Shown here one piece after another: positions 51,447 to 64,000 of a stretch of 64,000 nucleotides of DNA. Both the position numbers and the translations under genes were made by a program. The stretch covers positions 118,136,246 to 118,200,245 of the forward strand of contig OU015523.1 of assembly GCA_907165065.1 (NCBI GenBank), written 5' to 3'. How positions within the stretch are numbered: the stretch's first letter is position 1; every line of letters starts with the position of its first letter. The DNA is from Caprimulgus europaeus (lineage: Eukaryota > Chordata > Aves > Caprimulgiformes > Caprimulgidae). A model generated the notes under the pieces. It worked only from the letters and a program-made list of their open reading frames with translations, searched no databases and was not told the DNA's origin.

Positions 51447-51764
51447 GGGGGCCTACAGGAAGGCTGGGGAGGGACTTTTGACAAGGGTAGGGAGTGATAG
51501 AACAAGGGGTGATGGTTTTAAACTGGAAGAGGGGAGATTTAGGTGAGATGAGAAAGAAATTCTTTCCTGTGAGGGTGGTGAGACACTGGAACAGGTTGCC
51601 CAGAGAAGCTGTAGCTGCCCCCTCCCTGGAAGTGTTCAAGGCCAGGTTGGATGAAGCTTTGAGCAACCTGGTCTAGTGGAAGGTGTCCCTGCTGATGGCA
51701 GGGAGGTTGGAACTGGATGATCTTTAAGGTCCCTTCCAACCCAGACCATTCTATGATTCTATGA
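51447..51764 (+). mobile_element. CR1 LINE 3' end, well preserved
   Basis: Sense CR1 copy of about 318 bases. A final ORF2 frame is open with [20 protein letters not shown] and SLEVFKARLDEALSNLV before the TAG at 51674-51676. The untranslated end reads GGAAGGTGTCCCTGCTGATG, GGTTGGAACTGGATGATCTT, GGTCCCTTCCAACCCAGACC, then ATTCTATGATTCTATGA. It is among the least diverged copies in the window and of the same type as the minus-strand copies at 41530, 55448 and 59839. It lacks everything upstream, so it is immobile. Confidence 0.95.
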
Positions 51765-54700
51765 ACAGTGTTGCACAACAAGGACTTGTGGGTATGGATG
51801 GGATGGCTCAAGGTGAAAAGCACCATTTAAAACAAGAGTAGAATCCAGACCAGCTTCTGTTTTTAACTAGATAAAGTGGGAGTGAGCTACATTTTCTAGT
51901 TAGCGTGGATATTTCCTAAAGCAAATTTTGCAAAGTGTCAATGAGTACAAAGCTCTCCCAAAGCGCAGCTTTTTAAAGGAAAAATGCACTGGTAAATTCT
52001 CTGCAAGAATTAAGGGACCACAATCTTTCAAGGGGTAGATATACAGATATTTTTATATTTCATATAATACTGAATAAATGCCATCCCTCTTCGGAATGCA
52101 GCTATTTTTGAATCTTAATGAATTAATTGAGTGATAACCAGCAGCTATATTTTTTGAGAAACCAGTGCATTTAAATGATAAGATTCTGTTTTAATATTTA
52201 TGAATTTTAAGCTTCATACAAACATTAAAAAGTGATAAATATCAGCAAAAGTTTTTTCTGGTTGCTGAAACTGAGATTAGAATAATGTTTTGGATTGTGG
52301 TTTATTCATGACATTTCAAAGGAAAAGACAACAAAAAGTCTAAGCTGTTCTCCCTCCTCAGGCCTCCGTAATTAATTAATGATTTACGAGAAACTTTCCC
52401 AAGTTGAGAACCACCAAACTCTTATTTTTCAAAACATTTGCTTTTTTCCTGTTTTCAGCTGGTCACCTATGCAAAACAATTTCAAGTGCATGCATAACCA
52501 GAGCAGGATTTATTAAGGTAGGTAAACATTGGAGGCAGTAGGCTGCGATGTACCTGTAATCCAAATTTTCACAATACTTACTGTCTTATATTAAATAAAA
52601 CAACAAAACATTTCTATTAATCCATCAGATTTCCAAAAGATTTTGAAAGGATCCACTGAAAATGGTCATCACTTTCATTATGATACAATTCAAGATTGCT
52701 CAAAGCTGCTCTAGCTAGCCTTGTGCCTATACCATGATCCCTCCAGCAGTATATCCAGCTGCCTGTCTCCCAGCCTCTCCAACCTGGATTATTAAATGAA
52801 CCAGTCAAAATGAAAAATAATATGAAATTTAAAAATCCTCTTTTAATTGCATTCTCATTTTGCCTTTTTTTAGAAGTGGCTCATGAGCAATAATGTGCAA
52901 ATATATCACTCCACACAGGGCTTGTGGGTGTCCCACCTCTCACAGCAGCAGAATACTAATGCTTCCCAAAAGCGGTTATTATATATTTATGGAAAAGACA
53001 GATAATGGAATGAATCAATTTATTTGGCTTCACTGTCTTTTAAACAGCCAGCTTAAGCCTGTATTTTGCAATTCTTCTGATCAGGCTGGTCTGATTGGTC
53101 TCCTGAGAGAGGCAGAGACTGAGCACGGGTGACCTCTGTAAGTCAGAGGGTGCCTCCTCGAGTACAAACAGTGGTGAAAAACACTAAAAAGCCAATCCAG
53201 GCTGGTCATAAACTGCCTGTAAATGGTCTGGAACCTGCCCCAAGTTTCCATGGTGTCACTCACCACCTTACCCTTACAAAAACAGTTATCAGAGCAGGAA
53301 CTCCAGTCAGCTTAGCTTTACCAACAAAAATTTGAGGTTTTTAATACACAACAAAGACGATGGTTGCAGTGATGGAAATAATTTTTGAACAAATGAAGCT
53401 GTATTTTTTCTACTGCTGCTGGGGACAGGTTTAGCTGACTGAAGAAAACAGGACTAGATTTAAGGTCTGATGCAGCACTTAGTGAAGTAAATAAGACCCT
53501 CTGCTCTTGCCTTGCAAAAATTGATTTTTAAATGTTTTACAAATGTTATTAGAAATGTACCTTTATAAATAGACTATTTCATATAAAATATAGGTTCATG
53601 AAGACCTGCTGTATTATTCTGCTTAGCAGTTTTTATGCTGAAGCTAACTGGTATAAACTTAACCCAAGGAATATGAGGGCAATAATTTATACTTCTCCCA
53701 TGAGATTTTTCCTAATGTTTTATTTAAAGTTCAATTTCCTAAATAAATCTGCATATGGTGTTGATGAAATAGATTTTTAAATTCAACAAGGCAATTTCAG
53801 CACTACCTTACAAGAATTCACTATATACAAACTACTAATGCTAGTAGCAATGTCTAGTGTTTCTATAGAATTGTAATTGCTGGAAATATTGTGGTTTTGT
53901 TACATCAAGACCTATATTTCTTAAAAAAACCCAACCCAAAACCCACCTGCCTTTAATACTTTAATATTACATTTTAGACAGCTTATTATATAACTGTTAT
54001 CTTAAATTTCTGGCATCTGAGCGCCCATTATATGGTCTCAGCACATCCTGCTAAGCAGAGCTGACTAATTTTGATGGCAAAAGTAATAAAAATGAATAAA
54101 AGTACTAAGCTTTCTTCTTCATTTAAAACTATAATCAGGACCAAATCAAGATGTCATTTTAACAGCACCCACAAATGACTACAGTTTGAATATTTTCCTT
54201 TCCAAATATTTTCTTTATATTAAACATTAACTCACAAGGAAAAAAAAAATGCAGAAACGAATAAACATAGTGAAAAGGTTTTCAGAATAACAAACTAGTA
54301 TTTATCAAATGAATAACCTTTACTCAGGCAAGAGAAGCACAGTATGACTGAGGAAAAGAGGAGAAAAAAGGAGAATGATTAAATGATTTAGATCACAGTA
54401 ATCTATAATCTCATTTTCATTCAGTTCCATTTGCACAGGCTACAATCTTTCTTTTTGCCTTAGCTCAAGGAAGGCTATTCTTTGAAAAATAAATGTAATT
54501 ATGCTTATAAAATATTTTTTTTAATGCAGAACTATGCTGGGTTACTCATTGCTGAGTGCATTTTCACAGTTATATGGTACAGTAAGACTTCCAGTTAAAG
54601 CCCATTAATTGGTATGTTATAATACAATCTATTTTTTAATATTATGGAATGCATAAATATTTCTATTCTACTGCTAAATAAAAAAATAATAACTAGTCCT

Positions 54701-55222
54701 TCAATCAATGTAGATTACAGTACTGAATAGCTAGTCCACTTCTGCTTAGTTTTCAACAAAGTTTACTGTTAAAAAAGATAGGTATGTTTGTGCTGTAGCA
54801 TCTCTACAAATTAAAGGAAATTAGATAAATCTAATAAATGGTATTTTTTCACACAAACAGAGATAATTTCCCAACACCCCCAAAAATCCTGAAGGAATCT
54901 CTCCCAGCTTCCCAAATACTTTTCCACTCTCTTCTTGTGGTGGTACAGACCCCCTGCCCTGGGCAACATTGTGCTGTCAACACCAGCCAACATCATTCTT
55001 GTTTCAATCAAGTGCAATGGGCTGGGACAACCTGGCACTTTCTGATCTTGTTTGCTGGAGTAGTGAGTTGAAGCAACCTGGTACCTTCTCATCCTAGGTA
55101 CAAGTACAGCATGGTGGGTTGATGAGGCACATCTTGACCTTACTTGGAACTCCAGTTGCCTGGGAAGCATACCCGAGACCTCTCCTGCATGGATTGCAGC
55201 CCACTCTGAAAGCTGACAAGAT
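51765..55222. other. Unique non-coding DNA
   Basis: AT-rich sequence without a recognised gene or interspersed repeat. A 119-codon minus-strand frame at 54811-55170 has no familiar motif. Open frames elsewhere are under 80 codons. Confidence 0.6.
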
Positions 55223-55380
55223 TATAGAATCATAGAATCGTCTTAGTTGGAAAAGACCTTTAAGACCATTGAGTCAAAACTGAAAACCTAACACTGTCAA
55301 GTCCACCACTAAACCATGTCCCTAAGCACCTAGGGACAGATAATGTCTTCTAAATACCTCCAGGGATGGTGACCATCTGC
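55223..55380 (-). mobile_element. CR1-Y-like LINE 3' end, reverse orientation
   Basis: On the plus strand: TATAGAATCATAGAATCG, TTAGTTGGAAAAGACCTTTA, CTAACACTGTCAAGTCCACC, ACTAAACCATGTCCCTAAGC, and a final CTCCAGGGATGGTGACC. It is the reverse of the 38580-38761 type. A different CR1 type in the same orientation follows 67 bases further on. Confidence 0.94.
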
Positions 55381-55447
55381 CACAAACTGATGAGGTGAAT
55401 AGAAATTGTCTGACGACCTAAGCCAATGAAGGGTAAGAATGATTAAT

Positions 55448-55697
55448 TCATAGAATCACAGAATGGTTTGGGTTGGAAGGGACTTTAAAGACCATCCAGT
55501 TCCAACCCCCATGCCATCAGCAGGGACACCTTCCACTAGACCAGGTTGCTCAAAGCCTCATCCAACCTGGCCTTCAACATTTCCAGGGAGGAGCAGCCAT
55601 AACTTCTCTGGGCAACCTGTTCCAGTGTCTCACCACCCTCACAGGAAGGAATTTTTTCCTAATATCTAAATCTCCCCTCTTCCAGTTCATGACAGTT
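55448..55697 (-). mobile_element. CR1 LINE 3' end, reverse orientation, well preserved
   Basis: On the plus strand: TCATAGAATCACAGAATGGT, GGTTGGAAGGGACTTTAAAG, CACCTTCCACTAGACCAGGT, CTCTGGGCAACCTGTTCCAG, TCTCACCACCCTCACAGGAA, and TAAATCTCCCCTCTTCCAGT. It is the reverse of the 51447-51764 type and one of its closest relatives in the window. Several apparent open frames here are antisense shadows of CR1 sequence. Confidence 0.95.
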
Positions 55698-58600
55698 AGA
55701 TTTCATAACATTTCTAGAATAATTTGGGTCCCCAAAATTTATTATAATCTGCAGAAAAATAAACATCTTAATAATAGGTTAACCTCTGTATCTATACCTA
55801 TATCTGCATGTGTGTGTATGTGATATAATTTAGGAAACTCTTAATTCTTTAACTATGTTGATGGGTTTATTATAACAAGTTGCTGATTATTGACTGATTA
55901 AGTTTGTTATTTACTACAGTAGTGTTAATGAAACTTAAATTGGTGATACCCCAAAGCCATACAAAATACATAATCACATGTTAAAGAACTATACTGAGGC
56001 ATCTGCACATAAACTGTTGACCAAGTCTGGGACTAGGAGTGGATCCAGCTGGACCTAGACTTCTCTCTGAGAAGGAGTTTAGAACACAAGGTGGTCCTTT
56101 CTGAACCTCGTGACTCAATGGGTCCCTTATCTTCTTTCCCTAACCCCTGCATAAATCACTCCAACCTGATCTTACCAGATCCCCATACAAACCATTTCTC
56201 CTGACCCACATGTAAATCATCCAGTGATTCAGTAAACCACGACAGTGATTTTTTAAGTGACCTTAAGTCCTTCCACTCCCATTCATGATGCTTCTCCACC
56301 TCTCCCAAGCACACAGTTAGTGTTTGCTCTGAAGAAGGGAAGGTTTCCCTTGGTAGTAGTGACCATATATGTGGATAGCTGGTTTGGAAAGAAAAAAATT
56401 AGCTAAAGGGACATTCTGAAGTGAAGTTCCTAGGTGGAAGAGAAACTTTGTTGACTTTCAGAAATACATTATTAGAAGAGCAAGTTTGGTGCTTTCTTCC
56501 ATCTGACTCAACTGTTGGCCAATGAATCCCCCATCTCCTCCTATCCAAAATCTGGTTTTGAGATTTGAATTTTTGTCTGGCTCCCAGTGAATAAAAGCCA
56601 GTGTATTTGTTTTCTTTACTTCCTGTTTGCTTCCATGGTCATGCATGAATTTCTGCTGTCCCATGAGTTGCTGGAGCATTAAGTTGAGCTTCAACCAGCT
56701 GGAGTCTCCTGCTTCAGCTGATGTTTTAGTTAAGTTCTCTGCTTACTGCAGCTGAGGCAGGTTTTTCCTGCCCATATGGAGAGAAACAACATCTACATAT
56801 GGGATATAGTATACAGGGAAAACTGTTGATGCAAGATATGATTTATGGTGACATTTAACTCTCTTTAGTATTGATTTGCGAAGGCTGGAGACCTGGCATT
56901 TTCAGAAAAGAAACCCCAGTCAGGAAATGCATTTCCTGTTTTGGTTTATAAAAGCCTAAATTTGTTAATTCTGTGTCATTCCATCAGACTTTGTTTGCCT
57001 GTCTCCATAACTGGTAAGTACAGATGAAGACAGATCACAGAATATCTGGGTCTTGCAAATTTAGTTTTCTAAGTGGCCTTTTTTTCACACTTACTGCATG
57101 GCTTTTTCTCCAAGAACTCTATTGTCTGTCAGTTTATGGAACTTTGAAAGGTAATACCAAAGCAGACTTTTAGAGAAGAGATGTGCCTTCATACTACCAG
57201 TAGCTTTATTCTCGTCTGGTTTTCTTACTTTACTGTATGGCTAAAATAGAGCTTTCTAATTTATTCTCTTAAGGCTGAGTTTGGTGACTCCAAACTATTC
57301 TGAGGATGTCTTGGTGACACGGTGCAGGCTCACTCAGTCCTACAAACCACAATATCTCCATTAGAAGACAGCCATGCAGCTGGCTCATTACTACACCCCT
57401 GCTCATGGCCCCTGAAGGACTGGGCAGCTACAGTCCAAGATGCTTACTGAAACCAGTGGGATTTATTTTGCTAATGTCAATATATTTTAGATCATACCAT
57501 GTTTTAGATCAGAGGACTACTCATAACAAAAGGGCTGTGGAAGTGGGATGGAAAGGTTTCAATTTAAATAATGCAAACTATTACGGATATAATAACATTT
57601 AGAAAGAGTTCATACAATGGGTATCTTGTAACCCTTGCAAGCACCTTCCTAATTCCCCAGGAAAGATAGCTCTTATTAAAGCTAACCAGGGCAAGCTGTG
57701 ATTTACTACCACACCTCCATCCTGGATTAAGGTGCCAATGTGTAACCAGCTGAGAAACCACTGCTGAACAGCTCAGAATTCACTCTCCCTACTTGAGGAT
57801 GCACTGCAGGGGGACAAGATCTTTTCTGCAGTTCTGCTACTGTTATGAGCACAAGGATAGAAACATAAAGAATCAAACTCGAAGCACATTGAACTTGCTT
57901 GCTCAGCACATGCACTATAGGCTTTCACTGTTTTAAACTCACCACCAATCTTGGTGAACAGTGTATTGAACAATAATATTGAATTTCCAGCTCTGTTCTG
58001 GCAGGACAGATGAGAAATAGAATGCAATCTGTAGCACAAAGATGTTATGACATTGGAGATGGGCAATGAGAGTAACAAGAGTGAATTAGCAGGATTCACT
58101 GTATTTTTGCAGAAAGATTACAAATGGTAGATAGTTTAGACTGTTTGCATGTGTGACCATGGTCATAACAACTGTCATTGCAGCCCAATTTGAAAATGGA
58201 GAAACAAAGAGGATAAAACGTGACTAAATAATGTGAAGGAAACATAGAGTAAATTGTTTTGTGGGACCTTTCATATAGTAAAATTTCTAAAGGGAACTAG
58301 ATGAAATCTCTATGTCTAGGACATTGCCATCCTCAGAGTAGAAATGCACAGCAAATAAAACATTCAAGACCAAATTTCAGTGGTAGGAAGATGAGCTACA
58401 TGGGATGCCCTTTCTGTTTTTTAAGCCCCTGTGATTTTACAGTTCCTGACAATGCATCACAGCATCTCAGGACAGTGTTTCAAGGCTTTAGAGAGGCAGC
58501 CTAACCTTCCTGGCTCCCAGAGCTCATTCCCCCAGCAACATTGCAAAGTACAGTTCCATCTCTAAATTTCCTTACAGCAGCATAGGAGCTTTCTGATTTT

Positions 58601-59838
58601 CCTTTCTCCATCTTTTCACATGTTATTGCTCCTTTAGTGATGTTGACTCAACTGTTTTTTGTGCAAAACTAATTTTGCAAAATATTTTGGGTTACATAAA
58701 CCCTCACCCACCTACTTACTTTTTTCTTTTTTAATTGGTCTGATGAATCAGTAATTGGATGGGGTGATAAACTATGGTGTATATAGGGAGGAGGAAGGGA
58801 TAGTAGTGATCAAGAACTGTAAAGAATGGGAAGCTCCAACCTGCTTTACCATCACGTTGCCATTGTGAAATCATGTTTTCTCATTGAAGTGCATCCTCCT
58901 CTGAGTAAAACAGATAGATTCTGAGAGCAGAATATATTCATTTTGTTTTTGAGCAGCCTGGGCATGCAGATGGCACAAAGAAAAGCTGCAGGCACCTGCC
59001 AGATGAAACACTGGGTGGGACTGAGGCAGCCCCTGAGCTGTTCAACACTGCAGAGATATTCCTGCCTGCTTAAGTGAGCTTGCTCCAACTACCTCAGTAA
59101 CAAGGAAAATCATTAAAATAAAGATGTTTCAAGTACAGTCAGACTATTAGTTTCAGTTTTAGAACATATAACTCCTATTCCATCCATTCCAAAGATTTGG
59201 TGTGATGAGAAGGTGGCACAGCTGCTGCACTGCAAGTGAATCCCAGGAACGATTCTGCTATGTACAGAATATCTGCTCTAAAGAATGACAAAAGTGAGTA
59301 AGGTGGGATAATTAACTGACATAGTACAATGCTATAAACTGAACCAGGCAGGTGTGGACCATTTGATGCAGTATTTGCACTACCTGAACTATGTATTTGT
59401 ATTATGACAGACATGATGTTATGTTATGAAAGATAACTGGACAGGATTATGTGTTGTATGACCACTGAAAAGAAACAATCCTGAGCTTATAGGAGGAAAA
59501 TAAAACTATGGCTGGATACAGGTAGTTGTGGGGAACAGAAGGAAACAGAACCTCTAGTCAGCTGGACAGGCTGCAGTCTTTGCCCACCTAATAAATTTAT
59601 CTTCTGTTTTGTTCTTTTTACAACAAAGGATATTTTTTTTTTCCAATGTGAGACTTAAGGAGGATTAATAAAATAGCCCAGTAATGGGTACAGCAGAATC
59701 AGCAGAACACAACCACATCTAACTCGATTAGGTGAATTAGACCTGCTCTATAAAATGCTGTTTAAAACTATAGAAATTGCCTTTTTACTCATCACTACCA
59801 AAGACAGGATATTAGTGCAGAGAGATCTTTGGTTGTTA
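55698..59838. other. Unique non-coding DNA
   Basis: No gene or interspersed repeat recognised. Open frames are at most 108 codons (57773-58099, minus), of chance length. Confidence 0.6.
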
Positions 59839-60045
59839 TCACAGAATCATAGAATGGTTTGTGTTGGAAGAGACCTTTAAAGATCATGTAGTCCAACCCC
59901 CGTGCAGTGAGCATGGACATCTTCAACTAGATCCGGTTGCTCAGAGCCCCATCCAACCTGACCTTCAGTGTTTCCAGGAACGGGGCATCTACCACCTCTC
60001 TGGGCAACTTGTTCCAGTGTTTCCTCTTACAGGCATTCTCCTGCT
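59839..60045 (-). mobile_element. CR1 LINE 3' end, reverse orientation
   Basis: On the plus strand: TCACAGAATCATAGAATGGT, TGTTGGAAGAGACCTTTAAA, CATCTTCAACTAGATCCGGT, CCCATCCAACCTGACCTTCA, and CTCTGGGCAACTTGTTCCAG. It is a moderately diverged member of the 51447-type. The inner end beyond about 60021 is too diverged to place exactly. Confidence 0.93.
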
Positions 60046-63000
60046 TATATGTTTTCAAAAATGAATGTATTAAGGACACTAAAACATTCCTTTTTCATAC
60101 TGAAGATTAACCACAGCCCTTTTATTATGGTTTTTATCTACTACCTTTGAATTAGCCTGGAAAGAAAAGTATTCATTTTATTTGCTGCTCTTATGCCTTT
60201 GCTGTCACTATAATATTCCCTAAAGAAAGCCCCAAGGCCTTTCCACATTCAGTGTCCAACATCATTCCTTCATAAAGTACGTAGACCAGCATGCAAAATG
60301 AGTGGAAAAAGGAGATAAATGTCCACATTTTCTAAACGAACTGCTGGCAAAACCAACTGTTAGGTTCATAACTGGTTACCATAAATAATTAACTTAGTGA
60401 ACTATTATCCAATTAAAAGAAACTATTGTCAACAGGTATCTTCTGCATACCATGTTGGTACTTACTAGATAAGGATACAGGTCCCAACTGAGATGACAAT
60501 TCCTGTTGCTGTTTTGTGTGTAGCTGAGACTCTAATTTAGACCTCCATCTCCTTCATTCTGCCACATTTGAAAATAAATCAAAGAAATAGATAGAGAAAA
60601 TGATTAAGCCACTTCTTCTTTCAAAGTGTTTGTTGATTGACTGCCACTTATTCCAGATTGCCCTTCTTGCAGAGGTAATCGTTCCTTTTTTTGATGTATT
60701 CCTCAGTGTTTTCTGCTCCTGTACCAAATTTGAATGCTTCGCTATATTTCTTTTTAATCTTTTCACTAATACACCAAGCGTTGTGCTTGCTGGGATGAAT
60801 ATTGTATAACCTAAAGTCCCCTCACTGTTTACTTTCTTTTACCTCTCATGTCCAGGCACTTCATCCCTTCCCTTATACATACGTGTTATTTTTGTACATG
60901 ATCCAGATATTATTGTATTCACAATGTCATGATCCAGTTGTCCTGCTACTACTTACACAAAATTGTTCCTTTACGCATAATCTCTGTTTTGTGAGTAATT
61001 CTTTTCAATTGAACAAAAGGTGGTCTCTAATAAGCACTTTACTTAGGAATTTACTTTGCCCTTTGTACCACCAAATATTTCTCTTTCTCTTTCTGGCTTA
61101 TTATTCAGGTGAATGCAAGCTGAATATCTTGCATGTATCCTAAAATTTGGTATCCAGGATCTTAGCTGAGGCACTGATAAATCTCTCCATCTTTCCAAGA
61201 GGTTTCTTTTTATACCTAATTGGTCTCTTTTCTTAGATTTGTAAGGATAAACTTTGCTTAGTTTTGTAGTTGAATAGCCTTTTACCATTCTCTTGTTTTT
61301 TATTGATTCTGCTTGGATACTAATTTCCTTCTCTCTTTTCACACATGGAAAATGAACATTGGATTCTACTGTTCATTCTTTTTATTAAGTATTATAGGAA
61401 AAAAACAGTTCAATGCAGTGTTCCTTCCTGTTTTTTGTTTTGTTTTGTTTTTAAATGTTATTACCATCTCTAGAAGCTTTTAAAGCCTGTTGAGGGGTTT
61501 TTTATAAGATACAGTTTTGGTTTTTAACCAACTTTACTTTCATTTTTTCAGACTTATTTTTCTCTTCCATGTTGTTAAATTTATTCTGTCACACTTCCAG
61601 GATCAATCTCCACCTACTTTTCTTCAAATTATTTTATTTGCATTTAGCTCTTTACTCTTTCTACAAAGACAACATGCTGTATTGCTGCTGTAGCTGAGTT
61701 GCATAATTCTGGAATACTTGTTTAATCATGAAACAACTATTTATTTGTTTTTTTCCTACTCTTACTTTCCAACACTCATCAGAATAGCAAAAAACATGCA
61801 CTGTTGGACTATAGTAACTATGATCTGAAAAATGTTCATCAACTGTAATCTGAGGGTCACGATCTTTAGTCATAACTCTGCATTACATTCCTGAAAAAAT
61901 AGTGGATTTTGAAATATTTGTTATGAAAATTCAGCTGCCTTTTTTCTAGTTATGGTGAATATCCCTTTCCTTTTCTAACATAAGTATTTCTTCTTGATAG
62001 TTTTCTCTTATATTAATAGTAGGGATGTTGAGATGTTGAGGGGGAGTTGTATTATGAACCAGAGCACATACTGAAACACAAAAGATAAAACGTGGGGACA
62101 ATATCTCCTTTGCTCTTACCTCTGTTTTTGGAAATGTGCTCACCTAATACAACCACAAACCTGAGAATTTCTTTTAGGGACTTCAGTGTATGTTGGAGTT
62201 AAGTTTTTTTCTAGTAATGCAGCTCGTTTTTACTAATTTATTATGACATTTGTTTTCACCATGATACATATGATGTTAAAAGTACAATAAGGATTACTTT
62301 CACAGATTTAGAAGGGTTATTTTTCTCCTTAAAATGTCTACTACTAAAATGTCCTACTACTGAGGATCAATTACACTCACAAATATTACTTAGGATTAGA
62401 AACTGCCTCTTGAACTCCTCTCTTGAGCTGCCATCCAAAATTTCAAGAGCATACACAACCAATACTAGAATTCATAACAGATGAGAGGACAAATAAAAAC
62501 AACATGACTATGACAAAAAAATATTTGCTTGCTCATCTAAGTAAGGATTTTGGCCACACATTTCCCTCATATTGTGCAGCACTGATTACAGTCAGGTTCC
62601 AGGGAGCACAGAAACAATGAGCAAAACCAACTGAAGACAACGATGTTACGAACAAGTGTATCAAGTCATACTGCCCCAAACAAAGTAAAAATAAGTTAGG
62701 AAAATGCAGCACAGAAAGTAACATTTTACAGACAGAAAACAGTTCATGCTCTGTTGAAAGCCTGGGCGTATCAAGATGTCTAAAAGCCAGTATGGAAAAA
62801 TATTTCCTATTGTAATATGGTAAGAACAAAAAATTATGAATTTACTTATTTTATGTTGAGACTTTTATTTCAAATTATTGATGGAATTACTCAAGCTTAT
62901 TTTTGATCTCATGTATTTCACCATTTTCATTCTTTCAATTCACTGGTCACATCAAGAAAGGCAAAGAATGTAGTGACACAGAAAAAAATCAAGGCATTTT

Positions 63001-63200
63001 TTTAAGACTCTGATCACAGTATCACTGGGTCTTCATTGCCAAGATAAATTTTTGAATTCACATGCACTGGAAAAGTAGAATGAAAAAAACCCTATCATAA
63101 TCTAGGAACTGAGGTAAAAATAATGTATTGTTACAAAGTTTAGGTCTTGAAGAGATATATTTTGTGAGATTTTTGTACAATTTGCTAAATATTATATTTA
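60046..63200. other. Unique non-coding DNA
   Basis: AT-rich sequence with no recognised gene. A TTTTG-type simple tract lies at about 61431-61452. Open frames reach 113 codons (60802-61143) with no familiar motif. Confidence 0.6.
61431..61452 (+). repeat. Short (TTTTG)n tract
   Basis: About four TTTTG units in a T-rich stretch. Simple sequence. Confidence 0.7.
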
Positions 63201-63223
63201 TAGACCTAATATTATTAGGTCTA
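63201..63223. repeat. Palindrome, 10-bp arms with 3-base centre
   Basis: TAGACCTAAT at 63201-63210 is the exact reverse complement of 63214-63223, with ATT between them. A tandem decamer follows directly and overlaps its last base. Confidence 0.85.
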
Positions 63224-63242
63224 AAAGACTTTAAAAGACTTT
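63223..63242 (+). repeat. Tandem decamer, 2 copies
   Basis: AAAAGACTTT occurs twice without spacing. Likely a small local duplication by slippage. Confidence 0.85.
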
Positions 63243-64000
63243 CATGAAGCTTGCCACAAATTTTATCTGGCTGCTTAGTTTCTAAAATAAATGGAAATTT
63301 TGCTTGTGTACAGAAAATAGATGCTGGATCATTATTGTTTCTTCTTTACTGAAATAGAATAACTATGAAAAAATTTACTGCAATTGTCTATTTTTAAAGT
63401 TCTCTTTCAACATTCTTATCTTCTGGACTCTGAGTAAACATAATTCATATGCAATCCTCCACAATGTCTTCAAAATTCTACAATCTCATTCCCTTTGTAT
63501 ATCACACTCTAATCTTACCTTACACACACTCCCCACACAAACCCAACAGAGAACCTTATCTAGGAAGGGGGACATGCAAGTTCCAGGAACAATAAATGTG
63601 TAAGGAGAGAATTGAAAAGAGCTTTCTAACAGAAAAAAAAACCAAAAACAACAACAACAAAAAAATCAAACAACAAACCTACTAACAGGCCCAGTGGCCT
63701 CTGTATAATAACCAAAACCAAACCAAAACACCACCACACAAGCATGCAGATACGTCCTGATGTTGCACATATTACAGATCCCTGTGCTGCCCCACACTGA
63801 AGCCAAGGACTACAAACCTACAGATCCTGTACACAGCTGCAGCAGAAGCAGAGAGAGATGGATCCATGTCCTACTCCTGAAATAAAACTCACACATAAGA
63901 TGAACACTACTCATGTTGAGGAGATTTTTCTCATGGTGCCTACATTGACAATTGCTTCTTGTGTTTTAAAAACAGCAAAGAAAATTATGCAACTCTTTCC
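63243..64000. other. Unique non-coding DNA with A/C-rich stretches
   Basis: No gene recognised. An A/C-rich low-complexity stretch lies at about 63630-63735 (ACA/AACA-like units). The window ends in unremarkable sequence. Confidence 0.6.

Noticed and set aside
1-64000. Endogenous retrovirus, CRISPR array, or gene cluster
   Set aside because: No retroviral primer-binding site, protease or polymerase motif, no spaced direct repeats, and no ordered coding frames were found on either strand.

Overview
This window looks like ordinary non-coding DNA from a neognath bird. The evidence is sixteen copies of CR1, the dominant avian LINE. They carry the typical bird 3' end: a GGTTGGA-type box, a (G/A)ATGATCTTTAAGGTCCCTTCC-like box, and an octamer tail of ATTCTATG units instead of poly(A). 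The base composition is visibly AT-rich with few CpGs. Simple A/T tracts are frequent, and no reading frame encodes a recognisable host protein. Species cannot be named from this. The setting is most likely a gene-poor intergenic region or a very long intron on a macrochromosome. No prokaryotic feature was found: no operons, CRISPR arrays, insertion sequences or rRNA. No convincing tRNA gene was found.

Layout. 1-6149 is single-copy AT-rich DNA. The first CR1 relic, with recognisable but frame-broken ORF2 C-terminus, is at 6150-6921. 6922-11959 is single-copy, with a very AT-rich block at about 9560-10520 that contains two competing hairpins. Two old minus-strand CR1 pieces follow (11960-12038 and 13181-13520). 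A moderately GC-richer unique block sits near 14640-15060. Two plus-strand CR1 copies of different age lie next to each other at 19769-20140 and 20222-20548. About 13.4 kb without CR1 follows; it contains the longest non-repeat open frame (26962-27495), which I do not recognise. From 33.6 to 43.2 kb there is an AAATG microsatellite and six CR1 pieces in both orientations. A 379-base uninterrupted purine run (AAAAAG then AAAAG units) is at 46812-47190. Two plus-strand CR1 copies (49783-50345, 51447-51764) flank a CpG-dense, promoter-like stretch at about 50870-51175. The last part has three minus-strand CR1 pieces (55223-55380, 55448-55697, 59839-60045) and a palindrome near 63.2 kb.

The transposon remnants are all 5'-truncated, non-autonomous fossils. 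They share sequence but do not act together as a system. The items most worth checking are the CpG-dense promoter-like island, the purine run and the alternative hairpin pair. No new biological system is evident, and much of the window offers nothing beyond single-copy AT-rich DNA.
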